Under the pieces are notes generated by a model. It ran no database searches. It saw only the letters and a program-made list of their open reading frames with translations, and was not told where the DNA came from. From contig DFAP01000093.1 of assembly GCA_002365855.1 (NCBI GenBank), positions 1 through 20,519 of the forward strand: 20,519 nucleotides of DNA, in the 5' to 3' direction. The stretch's first letter is position 1. Each line of letters opens with the position of its first letter. The position numbers and the translations under genes are program-made. Positions 1-7,114 of the stretch are shown here, piece by piece. This DNA comes from Pelotomaculum sp. UBA3103. Its GTDB lineage: Bacteria; Bacillota; Desulfotomaculia; Desulfotomaculales; Pelotomaculaceae.

Positions 1-178
1 GAAATGGACCGTTTTTTTTGTTTAAAACAATTTACAAATTTTAAGTTTCCAGAGGTATTTGCTGATATTTGTTGAAATATGACAAAACATATTGATTACT
101 GGCAATGTGAAATTCAAAGGAATATCATTCTATTGCACCGAATAAATGGTAAATTATGTTATAGGTGGTGACGTAGTT

Positions 179-769
179 TTGGATTTAGAAAAGTTGTTGG
201 AAGTAATCCATGTGCAGAGGCATGATTTTTTAAACCACCTTCAAGTAATTTCAGGCTTGATGCAATTGAACAAAGTCGAGCGTGCCCGCGAGTATATAGG
301 ACAGGTCGGCAAGGAGATGGAGCAGACTAGCAAGACTGCGCGGGTGAAGATACCGGAGGTTACCGCCGCGCTTTTGATTGGACTCAACGAGGCTGCCAAG
401 TACCAGATCAAGGTAGAGCTGTCAGTTAACTCGAATTTTGCCGATTGCGCGATTGCGGGACATACAGCCGGTGAGGCGGTGCAGCGCTGCCTGGACTGTA
501 TTTTTTTAACCATGGCTACTCCGGAAATAAAAGAACGTTATATTGAGATATATCTCATGGGAAGTGAAAAAAAATATACATGCCGCATACTGTTCCCAAA
601 TCCTAAGATGCCTGACACATCATCTTTTGAAAACGGGATATCCGCCCTGGGTGCGCTGCTAAGTGAACACAAGGGACGGGTCAACCTTGCTGTTGCAAAT
701 GATAATATGGAAATTTATTTGACATTGCCTAGAAAAGAAAAGAAAAGTGGTTACACTACAAGTAGGTGA
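179..769 (+). CDS. spo0B: Spo0B-like sporulation phosphotransferase / histidine-kinase-like protein
   Basis: About 196 aa. In the Spo0 phosphorelay, Spo0B passes phosphate between Spo0F and Spo0A through a histidine on a four-helix bundle; it is cytoplasmic. The N-terminal segment RHDFLNHLQVISGLMQL (His about residue 15) matches the Spo0B/SPOB_a H-box, and the rest is a short degenerate ATPase-like C-domain without clear N or G boxes, as in Spo0B. The position immediately upstream of obgE, with stop and next ribosome site overlapping, is the arrangement known from Bacillus. I chose TTG at 179 because AGGTGG at 163-168 precedes it at good spacing; the ATG at 146 has no Shine-Dalgarno sequence. 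Function is inferred from the H-box and synteny. It could instead be a related sensor-kinase-like regulator. Confidence 0.75.
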   Translation: MDLEKLLEVIHVQRHDFLNHLQVISGLMQLNKVERAREYIGQVGKEMEQTSKTARVKIPEVTAALLIGLNEAAKYQIKVELSVNSNFADCAIAGHTAGEAVQRCLDCIFLTMATPEIKERYIEIYLMGSEKKYTCRILFPNPKMPDTSSFENGISALGALLSEHKGRVNLAVANDNMEIYLTLPRKEKKSGYTTSR

Positions 770-774
770 TTTCT

Positions 775-2043
775 ATGTTTTATGATAGTGCCAGGATTTT
801 TGTCAAGGGCGGCGATGGAGGAAACGGCTGCGCGGCTATGCGCAGAGAGAAGTATGTGCCGGAAGGAGGTCCCTGGGGCGGGGACGGGGGCAGGGGCGGC
901 AATGTGATCTTCCGAGCCGACGAGGGCCTGCGTACCCTGGTGGATTTCCGCTACAAGCGCCACTATAAAGCTGACCGCGGCCGGCACGGAGAAGGCAAGA
1001 ATATGCATGGCGCGTCGGGCGAGGACCTTTTAGTCCGTATTCCGGTAGGCACAATAATCAGGGACGCGGATACCGGTGAAATGCTTGCTGACCTGGTCAG
1101 GAACGGGCAGGAGATAGTAGTTGCCCGGGGAGGACGCGGCGGCAGGGGTAACACCCGGTTTGCCACGACTACTAACAAGGCCCCAACGATGTATGAAAAG
1201 GGAGAGCCAGGCCAGGAGCGCTGGCTGAACCTGGAGCTTAAACTGCTGGCCGATGTGGGTCTGGTAGGTTTCCCAAATGCGGGAAAATCCTCTATAATAT
1301 CAAAAGTTTCAGCGGCTAGACCCAAGATAGGCAACTATCCTTTCACCACTCTTTCCCCAAACCTTGGGGTAGTTAGAGTAGAGGACGGCAGCAGTTTTGT
1401 AGTTGCCGACATACCTGGCTTGATTGAAGGTGCACATACCGGCGCCGGGTTAGGTCATGAATTCCTGCGGCATGTTGAGAGGACTCGCCTTTTAATCCAT
1501 GTGCTTGATATGGCTGGCGGCGAGGGCAGAGACCCTGTTGAAGATTTCCGGGTAACCAACAGGGAACTTTTGCTCCACAACCAGGCTACGGGGGCAAAAA
1601 CCCAGGTGATTGCCGCCAACAAGATGGATGTTGAGGAGGCGGCTGGTAATTTAAACAGGCTCAGGGAGACCTATGGGGAACATTATGAAATATTCCCGGT
1701 ATCAGCGCTTACCGGCAGCGGCATTGATGCCTTAATCTACAAAGTGGCCGCGCTCCTGGAAGAGCTCCACCCGCAAAACATACTTCCTGAAGAAAATGCC
1801 TTGCCGGTGGTTCACCGCGTTGAACCACGCTTTAACATTTACCGCGAGGGAGAAGAATTTTATGTCTGCGGTAAAGAAATCGAGCGTCATGTGGCCATGA
1901 CGGACATGAATAACGATGAAGCGGTCGAACGCCTGCAGTGGATTATCAAGCGTATGGGTATAGAGGAAGCATTGAAGGCGGCTGGGATTAAAGAAGGGGA
2001 TACGGTTAAAATCGGGGCATTCGAGTTTGAATACGTGTTATAG
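775..2043 (+). CDS. obgE: GTPase Obg (CgtA)
   Basis: 422 aa, the usual length for this family. Obg is an essential GTPase that binds the 50S ribosomal subunit and links ribosome maturation with stress and, in Bacillus, sporulation. The order is clear: an N-terminal glycine-rich Obg fold (KGGDGGNG near residue 11, repeated Gly-rich turns to ~150), a G domain with the P-loop GFPNAGKSS (about 165), switch region TTLSPNLG, G3 DIPGLIEGA, G4 NKMD and G5 SALTG, then a C-terminal OCT domain (about 350-422). The start is ATG 775, which gives the typical MFxD beginning and has AGGTGA at 764-769; a GTG at 766 overlaps the upstream stop and is less likely. It is translationally close-coupled to the Spo0B-like gene. 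Confidence 0.97.
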   Translation: MFYDSARIFVKGGDGGNGCAAMRREKYVPEGGPWGGDGGRGGNVIFRADEGLRTLVDFRYKRHYKADRGRHGEGKNMHGASGEDLLVRIPVGTIIRDADTGEMLADLVRNGQEIVVARGGRGGRGNTRFATTTNKAPTMYEKGEPGQERWLNLELKLLADVGLVGFPNAGKSSIISKVSAARPKIGNYPFTTLSPNLGVVRVEDGSSFVVADIPGLIEGAHTGAGLGHEFLRHVERTRLLIHVLDMAGGEGRDPVEDFRVTNRELLLHNQATGAKTQVIAANKMDVEEAAGNLNRLRETYGEHYEIFPVSALTGSGIDALIYKVAALLEELHPQNILPEENALPVVHRVEPRFNIYREGEEFYVCGKEIERHVAMTDMNNDEAVERLQWIIKRMGIEEALKAAGIKEGDTVKIGAFEFEYVL

Positions 2044-2127
2044 AGGTATATTAACAGGCCTTCTACTCTAGGATGCAGGGCTGATATGTGATATACTTTT
2101 TCCAAAATATTGTGTATAGGGTGTGTT

Positions 2128-3258
2128 ATGGAAACAATAGCCAGAAATTTCGGCGCCTTTAAACGGATTGTTATCAAGGTAGGTACAAGTTCTGTGGCTC
2201 ATACGACCGGCAAGCCCAACCTCTATCTAATCGAAAACCTGGTGCGGCAGTTAGCCGATCTTTATAACCAAGGCAAAGAGGTCATCCTGGTTACATCGGG
2301 CGCCATCGGAACCGGGGTGGGAAAGCTCGGTCTGCCAGGCCGGCCGAAGACAATACCTGAAAAGCAGGCAGCCGCTGCAGTTGGACAGGGCATTCTGATG
2401 CATATCTATGAAAAATATTTTACTGAATACGGTGTAACTGCCGGGCAGGTGCTTTTAACCAGAGAGGACTTTTCCGACAGAAGACGTTTTTTAAACGCCA
2501 GAAACACCCTGCACGCTCTGCTCCAGTACGGGGTAATACCGGTTGTCAATGAGAATGATACTGTTGCTGTGGATGAGATTAAGCTGGGTGACAACGACAC
2601 CCTGTCAGCATTGGTAGCCAGCCTGGTCGGCGCAGAATTGCTGATCCTGCTTACCGACATAGAAGGGCTCTATACGGCTGACCCGCGAAAAGACCCGAAT
2701 GCCGGCTTAATCAGTGACGTCAGGGAAATAACCACCGATATTGAGTTGTTGGCCGACGGGGCAGGCAGTAAAATGGGCACCGGCGGCATGTCTACGAAGA
2801 TACAGGCAGCCAGGATAGCCATGCACTCCGGTGTTGTCACCGTCATCGCCAGGTCGGCAGAAAAAAGCATCATCCGCCAGATTGTTTCCGGAGAACAGGT
2901 CGGGACTGTTTTTTGGCCATCCGCCAATAAGATGGAAAACAAAAAGCGTTGGATTGCATATAGCTCCAATATCTGCGGACAGATATACGTTGATGAAGGC
3001 GCGTCGCTGGTTCTGGCCAAACAGGGCAAAAGCCTTCTGCCCTCCGGTGTAACCCGGGTAGAAGGAGATTTTGACATGGGCAATACGGTAAGTATTATCG
3101 ATCCTGACGGGCGGGAAATAGGCAGGGGCATAGTAAATTATTCTTCAGGGGAGATTGACCGGATTAAAGGGGCTCAAACCAGGGATATTACCCGCATCCT
3201 TGGCTATAAGGACTTTGATGAAGTAGTGCACCGAAACAACCTGGTGCTTGATCTGTAA
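2128..3258 (+). CDS. proB: Glutamate 5-kinase
   Basis: 376 aa, full length. It phosphorylates L-glutamate to gamma-glutamyl phosphate, the first step of proline synthesis, in the cytoplasm. The N-terminal amino-acid-kinase domain shows VIKVGTSSV, VTSGAIGTG, NENDTVAVDEIKLGDND and LTDIEGLYTADPR, followed by GTGGMSTKIQAA. The C-terminal ~100 residues (GQIYVDEGASLVLAKQGKSL onward) form a PUA domain. I chose ATG 2128 because AGGG at 2118-2121 is well placed; an in-frame TTG at 2110 is possible but weaker. An 84-base gap separates it from obgE. The usual partner proA (gamma-glutamyl phosphate reductase) is not next to it in this window, so the second step must be encoded elsewhere. Confidence 0.96.
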   Translation: METIARNFGAFKRIVIKVGTSSVAHTTGKPNLYLIENLVRQLADLYNQGKEVILVTSGAIGTGVGKLGLPGRPKTIPEKQAAAAVGQGILMHIYEKYFTEYGVTAGQVLLTREDFSDRRRFLNARNTLHALLQYGVIPVVNENDTVAVDEIKLGDNDTLSALVASLVGAELLILLTDIEGLYTADPRKDPNAGLISDVREITTDIELLADGAGSKMGTGGMSTKIQAARIAMHSGVVTVIARSAEKSIIRQIVSGEQVGTVFWPSANKMENKKRWIAYSSNICGQIYVDEGASLVLAKQGKSLLPSGVTRVEGDFDMGNTVSIIDPDGREIGRGIVNYSSGEIDRIKGAQTRDITRILGYKDFDEVVHRNNLVLDL

Positions 3259-3334
3259 TACCTGGTGTGCGGGCTTCCATGGCGCCCATTGGGCCGGAGA
3301 GCATATAATTAATCTTGCATTTGTTTAAATCAAA

Positions 3335-3976
3335 ATGTACAATTTCGTTATGGATAAAGAGACAGGAAAAATTAACCGCATAGGCATCATGGGTGGGACT
3401 TTTAACCCGATTCATTACGGCCACCTCGTTGCCGCTGAAGGCGCCCGGCATGACCTTGGCCTGGAGAAAGTTATTTTCGTTCCGGCCGGCCAGTTGCCGA
3501 ATAAGCCAGGTTTTCAAGTGGTCGGCCCTAGGCACCGGTTTTTTATGACCAGCCTGGCAGTGGACAGCAACCCTTTTTTTCAAGTATCTTCAATTGAAAT
3601 TGAACGCCCCGGCCCATCCTATACCATTGACACATTGCAGGAAATCTCCCGTCTTTACCCCCAGGCTGAGATATATTTCATCACCGGCGCCGATGCCTTG
3701 CTGGATATCCATACCTGGAAAGGTGTTGAAACCCTTTTGACGATCAGCAGGTTTGTGGCTGCAACCCGGCCCGGTTACCAGTTAAGTGAGCTATGGAAGA
3801 AGCTTAACGGCATCTTTGGCGATTTAAAGGACAGGATAATCTGCATGGAAGTGCCGGCTTTGGCCATTTCATCAACTGATATAAGGAGCCGCGTTCGCGA
3901 GGGCAGACCTATAAAATACCTTCTTCCCGAACCTGTTGAAGATTATATATCAAAAAACAACCTTTACAAGCAATGA
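3335..3976 (+). CDS. nadD: Nicotinate-nucleotide adenylyltransferase
   Basis: 213 aa. NadD adenylates nicotinate mononucleotide to deamido-NAD with ATP in NAD biosynthesis. The nucleotidyltransferase signature GIMGGTFNPIHYGHL is intact, with the HxGH-type motif at its end, and the C-terminal ISSTDIRSRVREG motif is present. Further landmarks are GPSYTIDTL and ITGADALLDI. The start is uncertain: neither ATG 3335 nor ATG 3350 has a good Shine-Dalgarno sequence, and most family members start only a few residues before the GIMGGTF motif. The gene follows proB by 76 bases and probably belongs to the same transcript. In related genomes yqeK usually follows nadD; here it is absent. Confidence 0.95.
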   Translation: MYNFVMDKETGKINRIGIMGGTFNPIHYGHLVAAEGARHDLGLEKVIFVPAGQLPNKPGFQVVGPRHRFFMTSLAVDSNPFFQVSSIEIERPGPSYTIDTLQEISRLYPQAEIYFITGADALLDIHTWKGVETLLTISRFVAATRPGYQLSELWKKLNGIFGDLKDRIICMEVPALAISSTDIRSRVREGRPIKYLLPEPVEDYISKNNLYKQ

Positions 3977-4090
3977 AATAATGAAATATGGAAAAATCTT
4001 TGAATGGTTAAGATTGCATTATAGAAATTCCTTTTGCTAATAATAGATTCAATGATTAAAGTTTCTGAAGGGGAAAGAGGTGATTAGTGA

Positions 4091-4348
4091 GTGGCGCGTA
4101 CCTTGTATGTAGGAAATTTACCGTGGGCTACAAAGGCCGAAGACCTTTCCGACGCTTTTTCAGAGCACGGTGAAGTATTAAGCAGTCGCGTTATTACTGA
4201 TCGTGAGACCGGTCGCTCCCGTGGATTTGGCTTTGTTGAGGTCCGGGACGAAGATGCGGAAACCATGATCGCAGCGATGAATGGCACTGAACTGAATGGC
4301 AGGGTTATTACCGTAAATGAAGCAAAAACTCGGGAAGACCAGATTTAA
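4091..4348 (+). CDS. Small single-RRM RNA-binding protein
   Basis: 85 aa, consisting of one RNA recognition motif and a short acidic/basic tail. RNP2 is seen as LYVGNL at residues 4-9 and RNP1 as RGFGFVEV at about 43-50, with the aromatic residues that stack on RNA bases. The loop SEHGEVLSSRVITDRETGRSRG and the AMNGTELNGR helix are typical of bacterial RRM proteins related to cyanobacterial Rbp and plant glycine-rich proteins. It starts with GTG at 4091 behind AGAGGTGAT at 4075-4083 and is followed at once by an intrinsic terminator, so it is probably a strongly translated separate unit. The RNA target is unknown. It sits between nadD and rsfS where yqeK is often found in relatives. Confidence 0.92.
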   Translation: MARTLYVGNLPWATKAEDLSDAFSEHGEVLSSRVITDRETGRSRGFGFVEVRDEDAETMIAAMNGTELNGRVITVNEAKTREDQI

Positions 4349-4352
4349 TAGC

Positions 4353-4377
4353 AAAACCTCCTTCTGGGAGGTTTTTT
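4353..4377 (+). terminator. Rho-independent terminator after the RRM gene
   Basis: A 9-bp perfect stem AAAACCTCC (4353-4361) / GGAGGTTTT (4367-4375), loop TTCTG, continuing into a T run. It lies 5 bases after the RRM stop codon. Confidence 0.9.
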
Positions 4378-4445
4378 CTCTAGGAGGAGATTTTACTGTT
4401 TATATAGAATAAAGTTTCAATCAGATAAAATGAGGAGGAGTGGCG

Positions 4446-4802
4446 TTGTCCATCAGTCCACAAGCAATCGTGAATATTGCTGTGACGGCAGCGGAAGAAA
4501 AGAAAGCAGTGGACATAACGGTGCTTGACATTAGAGAAGTATCTATCATTGCTGATTATTTTATTATTTGCAGCGGCCGGTCTGGTGTTCAGGTTCAAGC
4601 GATAATAGAAAACATCCAGGAAAAGCTGAAAGCACAAGGTATCCCTGCTCTGAGAAGGGAGGGGTTCCGGGAAGGAAACTGGGTTCTGCTGGACTACGGG
4701 GATGTGATTGCCCACGTCTTTCAAGGACCTGAGCGGCAGTTTTACAATCTTGAGCGCTTGTGGGGAGACGCCCAGGTTGTAGGGGTTCCGGTCAATATCT
4801 AA
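4446..4802 (+). CDS. rsfS: Ribosomal silencing factor RsfS (YbeB/Iojap family)
   Basis: 118 aa, typical length. RsfS binds ribosomal protein uL14 and blocks joining of 30S and 50S subunits when nutrients are short. Family marks are the ITVLDIREVSIIADYFIICSG stretch near residues 26-46, the GDVIAHVFQGPERQFYNLERLW segment near the C-terminus, and the closing acidic/aromatic residues. Start: TTG 4446 is placed 7 bases from GGAGG in the strong GAGGAGGAG site (4432-4440); the GTG at 4440 overlaps that site and is unlikely. The gene is close to nadD, as in most Firmicutes, but separated from it by the RRM gene and its terminator, so it needs its own promoter (none obvious). Confidence 0.95.
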   Translation: MSISPQAIVNIAVTAAEEKKAVDITVLDIREVSIIADYFIICSGRSGVQVQAIIENIQEKLKAQGIPALRREGFREGNWVLLDYGDVIAHVFQGPERQFYNLERLWGDAQVVGVPVNI

Positions 4803-4816
4803 ATTTCTCTAAAATG

Positions 4817-4845
4817 TTGACATATTAATACCTATGTCTTATAAT
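4817..4845 (+). promoter_or_regulatory. Consensus sigma-A promoter for the T-box/tRNA-Ala/acyl-CoA ligase unit
   Basis: A perfect -35 TTGACA (4817-4822), a spacer of exactly 17 bases and a perfect -10 TATAAT (4840-4845). Transcription should start near 4852, just ahead of the T-box leader. It is the strongest promoter visible in the window, which fits a tRNA-producing transcript. Confidence 0.9.
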
Positions 4846-5026
4846 AAATCTCAGTTTAGCTGGCAAGGCAATGATGAGGAGCAGTAAGCAGTTCAGCTCA
4901 AAAGAGAGCCGCCGGGTGGTGCGAGGCGGCGGAGCACGGCTGTTGAAACTCGCCTCTGAGCTGTCTGGGGGAAAGGAAGTACTTCGGACCGGGCGCGCCG
5001 TTACCGCGATAAGAGGGTAAAGGTAT

Positions 5027-5101
5027 GGGGCTGTGGCGCAGTGGGAGCGCGCTTCCTTGGCATGGAAGAGGCCGCGGGTTCAATCCCCGCCAGCTCCACC
5101 A
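5027..5101 (+). tRNA. tRNA-Ala (anticodon GGC)
   Basis: A complete cloverleaf: acceptor GGGGCTG/CAGCTCC (5027-5033/5091-5097), D-stem GCGC/GCGC (5036-5039/5047-5050), anticodon stem CTTCC/GGAAG (5052-5056/5064-5068) with loop TTGGCAT and anticodon GGC at 5059-5061, T-stem GCGGG/CCCGC (5074-5078/5086-5090) with T-loop TTCAATC, discriminator A at 5098, and encoded CCA at 5099-5101. The acceptor contains the G3-U70 wobble pair that is the classical alanine identity element. The gene lies inside Stem III of the T-box leader, downstream of a perfect sigma-A promoter, and its transcript must be cut out by RNase P and a 3' nuclease. The T-box terminator would serve as its transcription terminator. 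Confidence 0.97.
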
Positions 5102-5139
5102 TGTATAAAACTTTACCAAAAAGGGTGGTACCGCGGGAT

Positions 5140-5189
5140 AAACCTCTCGTCCCTACTGGGAATGAAGAGGTTTTATTATTTTATTTTTT
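5140..5189 (+). terminator. T-box-controlled intrinsic terminator
   Basis: Stem AAACCTCT (5140-5147) / AGAGGTTT (5166-5173), with an inner TCCC/GGGA (5150-5153/5158-5161) pairing and a downstream T-rich tract to 5190. The competing antiterminator pairs AGGG at the start of the T-box motif (5122-5125) with CCCT at 5151-5154, so the two structures are mutually exclusive, as expected for a T-box. Confidence 0.9.
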
Positions 5190-5203
5190 TGGGAGGGGAA
5201 CAC

Positions 5204-6874
5204 GTGAGTGGAATTGATTTTGGCAGAATCACGATGGGTGAACTGGTTGACCATGTAGCTGGGACTTATCCTGAAACTGAAGCGTTGGTTTACCCGGACC
5301 GCAGCTTGAGGTACACCTACAGGGAATTTCAGAGGGAGTGTGACCGGATAGCCAAGGGGTTAATGAAGCTAGGGGTAAAAAAGGGTGAAAGCACCGCGAT
5401 TTGGGCCACCAATGTGCCAGAGTGGGTGATCACCCAGTTCGGCAGCCCCAGGTGCGGCGCGGTGCTGGTGACAGTTAATACCAACTACAAGGTATTTGAG
5501 CTGGAATACTTGCTCAAACAGTCCGACTCAACCACTCTGATTATGATCGAGGGCACAAAGAGCTCTGATTACATAGGCATGATATATGAACTCTGTCCGG
5601 AATTAAACAACTGCAGGCCGGGGGAACTAGTATCGGAAAGGCTACCTTTTTTAAAGAATGTAATACTGATTGAGCAGAAAAAATACCCGGGCATGTTCAC
5701 ATGGGATGAGGTTGTGCAGATGGGTGAAGAAATATCGGACGAGGAACTGGCTGCCTGCATGGCCACGCTGAAGTACGATGATGTAATCAACATGATGTAC
5801 ACCTCAGGGACGACCGGTTTCCCCAAGGGGGTCATGCTCACTCACCGCAACCTTATCTTAAACGGCCGCGGCATAGGGGACTGTATGAAGTTCACCGAGC
5901 AAGACAGGCTGTGCATCCCGGTGCCTTTCTTCCACTGCTTCGGCTGTGTGCTCGGCACGATGGCCTGCGTTACGCATGGCTCGGCCATGGTTCCGGTTGA
6001 GGTTTACGAGCCCAGGCAAGTACTGTGGACCATTGAAAAAGAACGCTGTACCGCAGTGCACGGTGTTCCTACCATGTTTATCATGGAGCTGGAGCTGCTG
6101 GAGAAGGAAAAATTCGATACCTCCTCTTTGCGCACGGGGATCATGGCTGGCTCCCCCTGCCCCATTGAAGTTATGAAAAAGGTAGTGGATATCATGGGGG
6201 CAAAGGACATCGTGATAACTTACGGTCAGACCGAATCCTCTCCTGGCATTACCAATACCAGGACAGACGACCCGCTTGAATTGAGGGTTTCCACAGTGGG
6301 GCGCACATTGCCTGATGTGGAAATGAAAATTGTCGACCCCGAAACAGGAAAAGAAGTATCCTGCCATATCCAGGGGGAAATATGCGCCCGGGGCTACAAT
6401 ATTATGAAAGGTTACTATAAAATGCGCGAAGCGACCGCCGCCGCCATCGACAGTGAAGGCTGGCTGCACACGGGCGACCTCGGCACGGTGGACGAAAACG
6501 GCTACTTGAAGATTACAGGCCGCCTGAAGGATATGATCATCCGCGGCGGTGAAAATATATATCCCAGGGAGATTGAGGAGTTTCTCTACACCCACCAGGA
6601 CGTAAAGGATGTACAGGTGGTTGGTGTTCCCAGCGTAAAGTACGGCGAGGAAGTTATGGCCTTTATCCAGCTCAAGAAAGATTGCGAGCTGACAGAGGAA
6701 GAAGTAAAAAAATTCTGTGAAGGACAGATTGCCCGCTACAAAATTCCCAGATATGTGGCTTTTGTAGAAAATTATCCTATTACCGCCAGCGGTAAGATTC
6801 AGAAATACAAGCTTCGTGAGATGGCTATTGACATGTTGAATCTTCAGGATGCGGCCAGAATTGAAACTGCTTAA
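5204..6874 (+). CDS. AMP-forming acyl-CoA ligase (fatty/carboxylic acid CoA synthetase)
   Basis: 556 aa, the usual size of class I adenylate-forming ligases. It activates a carboxylic acid to its acyl-adenylate and then to acyl-CoA. Motifs are complete: P-loop YTSGTTGFPKGVMLTH near residue 200, A5 YGQTES, A7 GWLHTGDLG, A8 GRLKDMIIRGGENIYP and the catalytic Lys motif ASGKIQKYK near 528. Substrate chain length cannot be read from sequence; in a syntrophic or sulfate-reducing anaerobe, fatty or aromatic acid activation would fit. Start GTG 5204 follows GGGAGGGG (5191-5198), directly after the T-box U-tract. An upstream in-frame start at 5033 would lie within the tRNA and is excluded. The gene is the only one between the T-box and a strong terminator, so it is the direct target of the attenuator, which is unusual for a T-box. 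Confidence 0.93.
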   Translation: MSGIDFGRITMGELVDHVAGTYPETEALVYPDRSLRYTYREFQRECDRIAKGLMKLGVKKGESTAIWATNVPEWVITQFGSPRCGAVLVTVNTNYKVFELEYLLKQSDSTTLIMIEGTKSSDYIGMIYELCPELNNCRPGELVSERLPFLKNVILIEQKKYPGMFTWDEVVQMGEEISDEELAACMATLKYDDVINMMYTSGTTGFPKGVMLTHRNLILNGRGIGDCMKFTEQDRLCIPVPFFHCFGCVLGTMACVTHGSAMVPVEVYEPRQVLWTIEKERCTAVHGVPTMFIMELELLEKEKFDTSSLRTGIMAGSPCPIEVMKKVVDIMGAKDIVITYGQTESSPGITNTRTDDPLELRVSTVGRTLPDVEMKIVDPETGKEVSCHIQGEICARGYNIMKGYYKMREATAAAIDSEGWLHTGDLGTVDENGYLKITGRLKDMIIRGGENIYPREIEEFLYTHQDVKDVQVVGVPSVKYGEEVMAFIQLKKDCELTEEEVKKFCEGQIARYKIPRYVAFVENYPITASGKIQKYKLREMAIDMLNLQDAARIETA

Positions 6875-6885
6875 GTAACTAGCGG

Positions 6886-6916
6886 GCCGTGGTGTGGTAA
6901 TCACCACGGCTTTTTT
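6886..6916 (+). terminator. Rho-independent terminator after the acyl-CoA ligase
   Basis: A 9-bp perfect GC-rich stem GCCGTGGTG (6886-6894) / CACCACGGC (6902-6910), loop of 7, then six T. A second, weaker hairpin AGGTT/AACCT (6928-6932/6940-6944) followed by TTTTT lies just downstream. Together they should isolate leuS from the T-box transcript. Confidence 0.93.
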
Positions 6917-7114
6917 CCTGGATAGAAAGGTTTTGTGATAACCTCTTTTTATGATAGAATTACCAGTTGTAAGGAAGCAAATAGCCTGTAAAAGTTTTTA
7001 ACTGGATTTAATGAAGGAATGGGTCATTAATCTTATCTCATGAATTTCAAATTATAAGTGTGAATTGTTCGCACACATTTCACCTGTTTATTGTAAACAA
7101 GGGGGATCCGTAAA

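Larger units (their letters stand above)
4852..5189 (+). ncRNA. T-box leader (tRNA-sensing attenuator), Stem III interrupted by tRNA-Ala
   Basis: T-box leaders read the charging state of a tRNA and choose between an antiterminator and a terminator. Visible parts: base helix 4867-4870/4962-4965; GATGA (4873-4877); AGTA S-turn (4883-4886) facing GAA (4945-4947); helix 4887-4893/4938-4944; AG-bulge AGAGA (4903-4907); distal helix GCCGCC/GGCGGC (4908-4913/4925-4930) closing a loop with GGTG (4918-4921); second AGTA (4978-4981) and CCGTTA (4998-5003); Stem III helix GGTAAAG/CTTTACC (5016-5022/5111-5117); T-box GGGTGGTACCGCGG (5123-5136) with TGGT to pair with a tRNA ACCA end. A full tRNA-Ala gene fills the Stem III loop. 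The specifier most likely is CTC (Leu, 4949-4951), just below the S-turn; ACT (Thr) or GCC (Ala, 4952-4954) are alternative registers. Length is expanded to ~340 nt by the inserted tRNA. Confidence 0.92.

Noticed and set aside
70..76. TGTTGAA resembling a Spo0A box upstream of the Spo0B-like gene.
   Set aside because: One mismatch in a 7-base motif in AT-rich DNA is expected by chance, and no promoter is clear beside it.
3365..3375. A rare ATT start for nadD behind AGGAAA.
   Set aside because: Spacing is acceptable but an ATT start is too rare to claim without conservation evidence; ATG codons at 3335 and 3350 are available.
5033..5203. N-terminal extension of the acyl-CoA ligase frame starting inside the tRNA.
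   Set aside because: It would translate tRNA-Ala and the T-box terminator, and the family's N-terminus fits the GTG at 5204 with its strong ribosome site.
5858..6907. A 349-codon open frame on the minus strand.
   Set aside because: It lies wholly opposite the acyl-CoA ligase gene, has no ribosome site or family motif, and is a mirror effect of the codon pattern of the real gene.
7058..7076. Imperfect dyad GTGTG...CACAC upstream of leuS as an operator or T-box remnant.
   Set aside because: It has only a 5-bp arm, no T-box motif or terminator follows, and no promoter can be placed with confidence.
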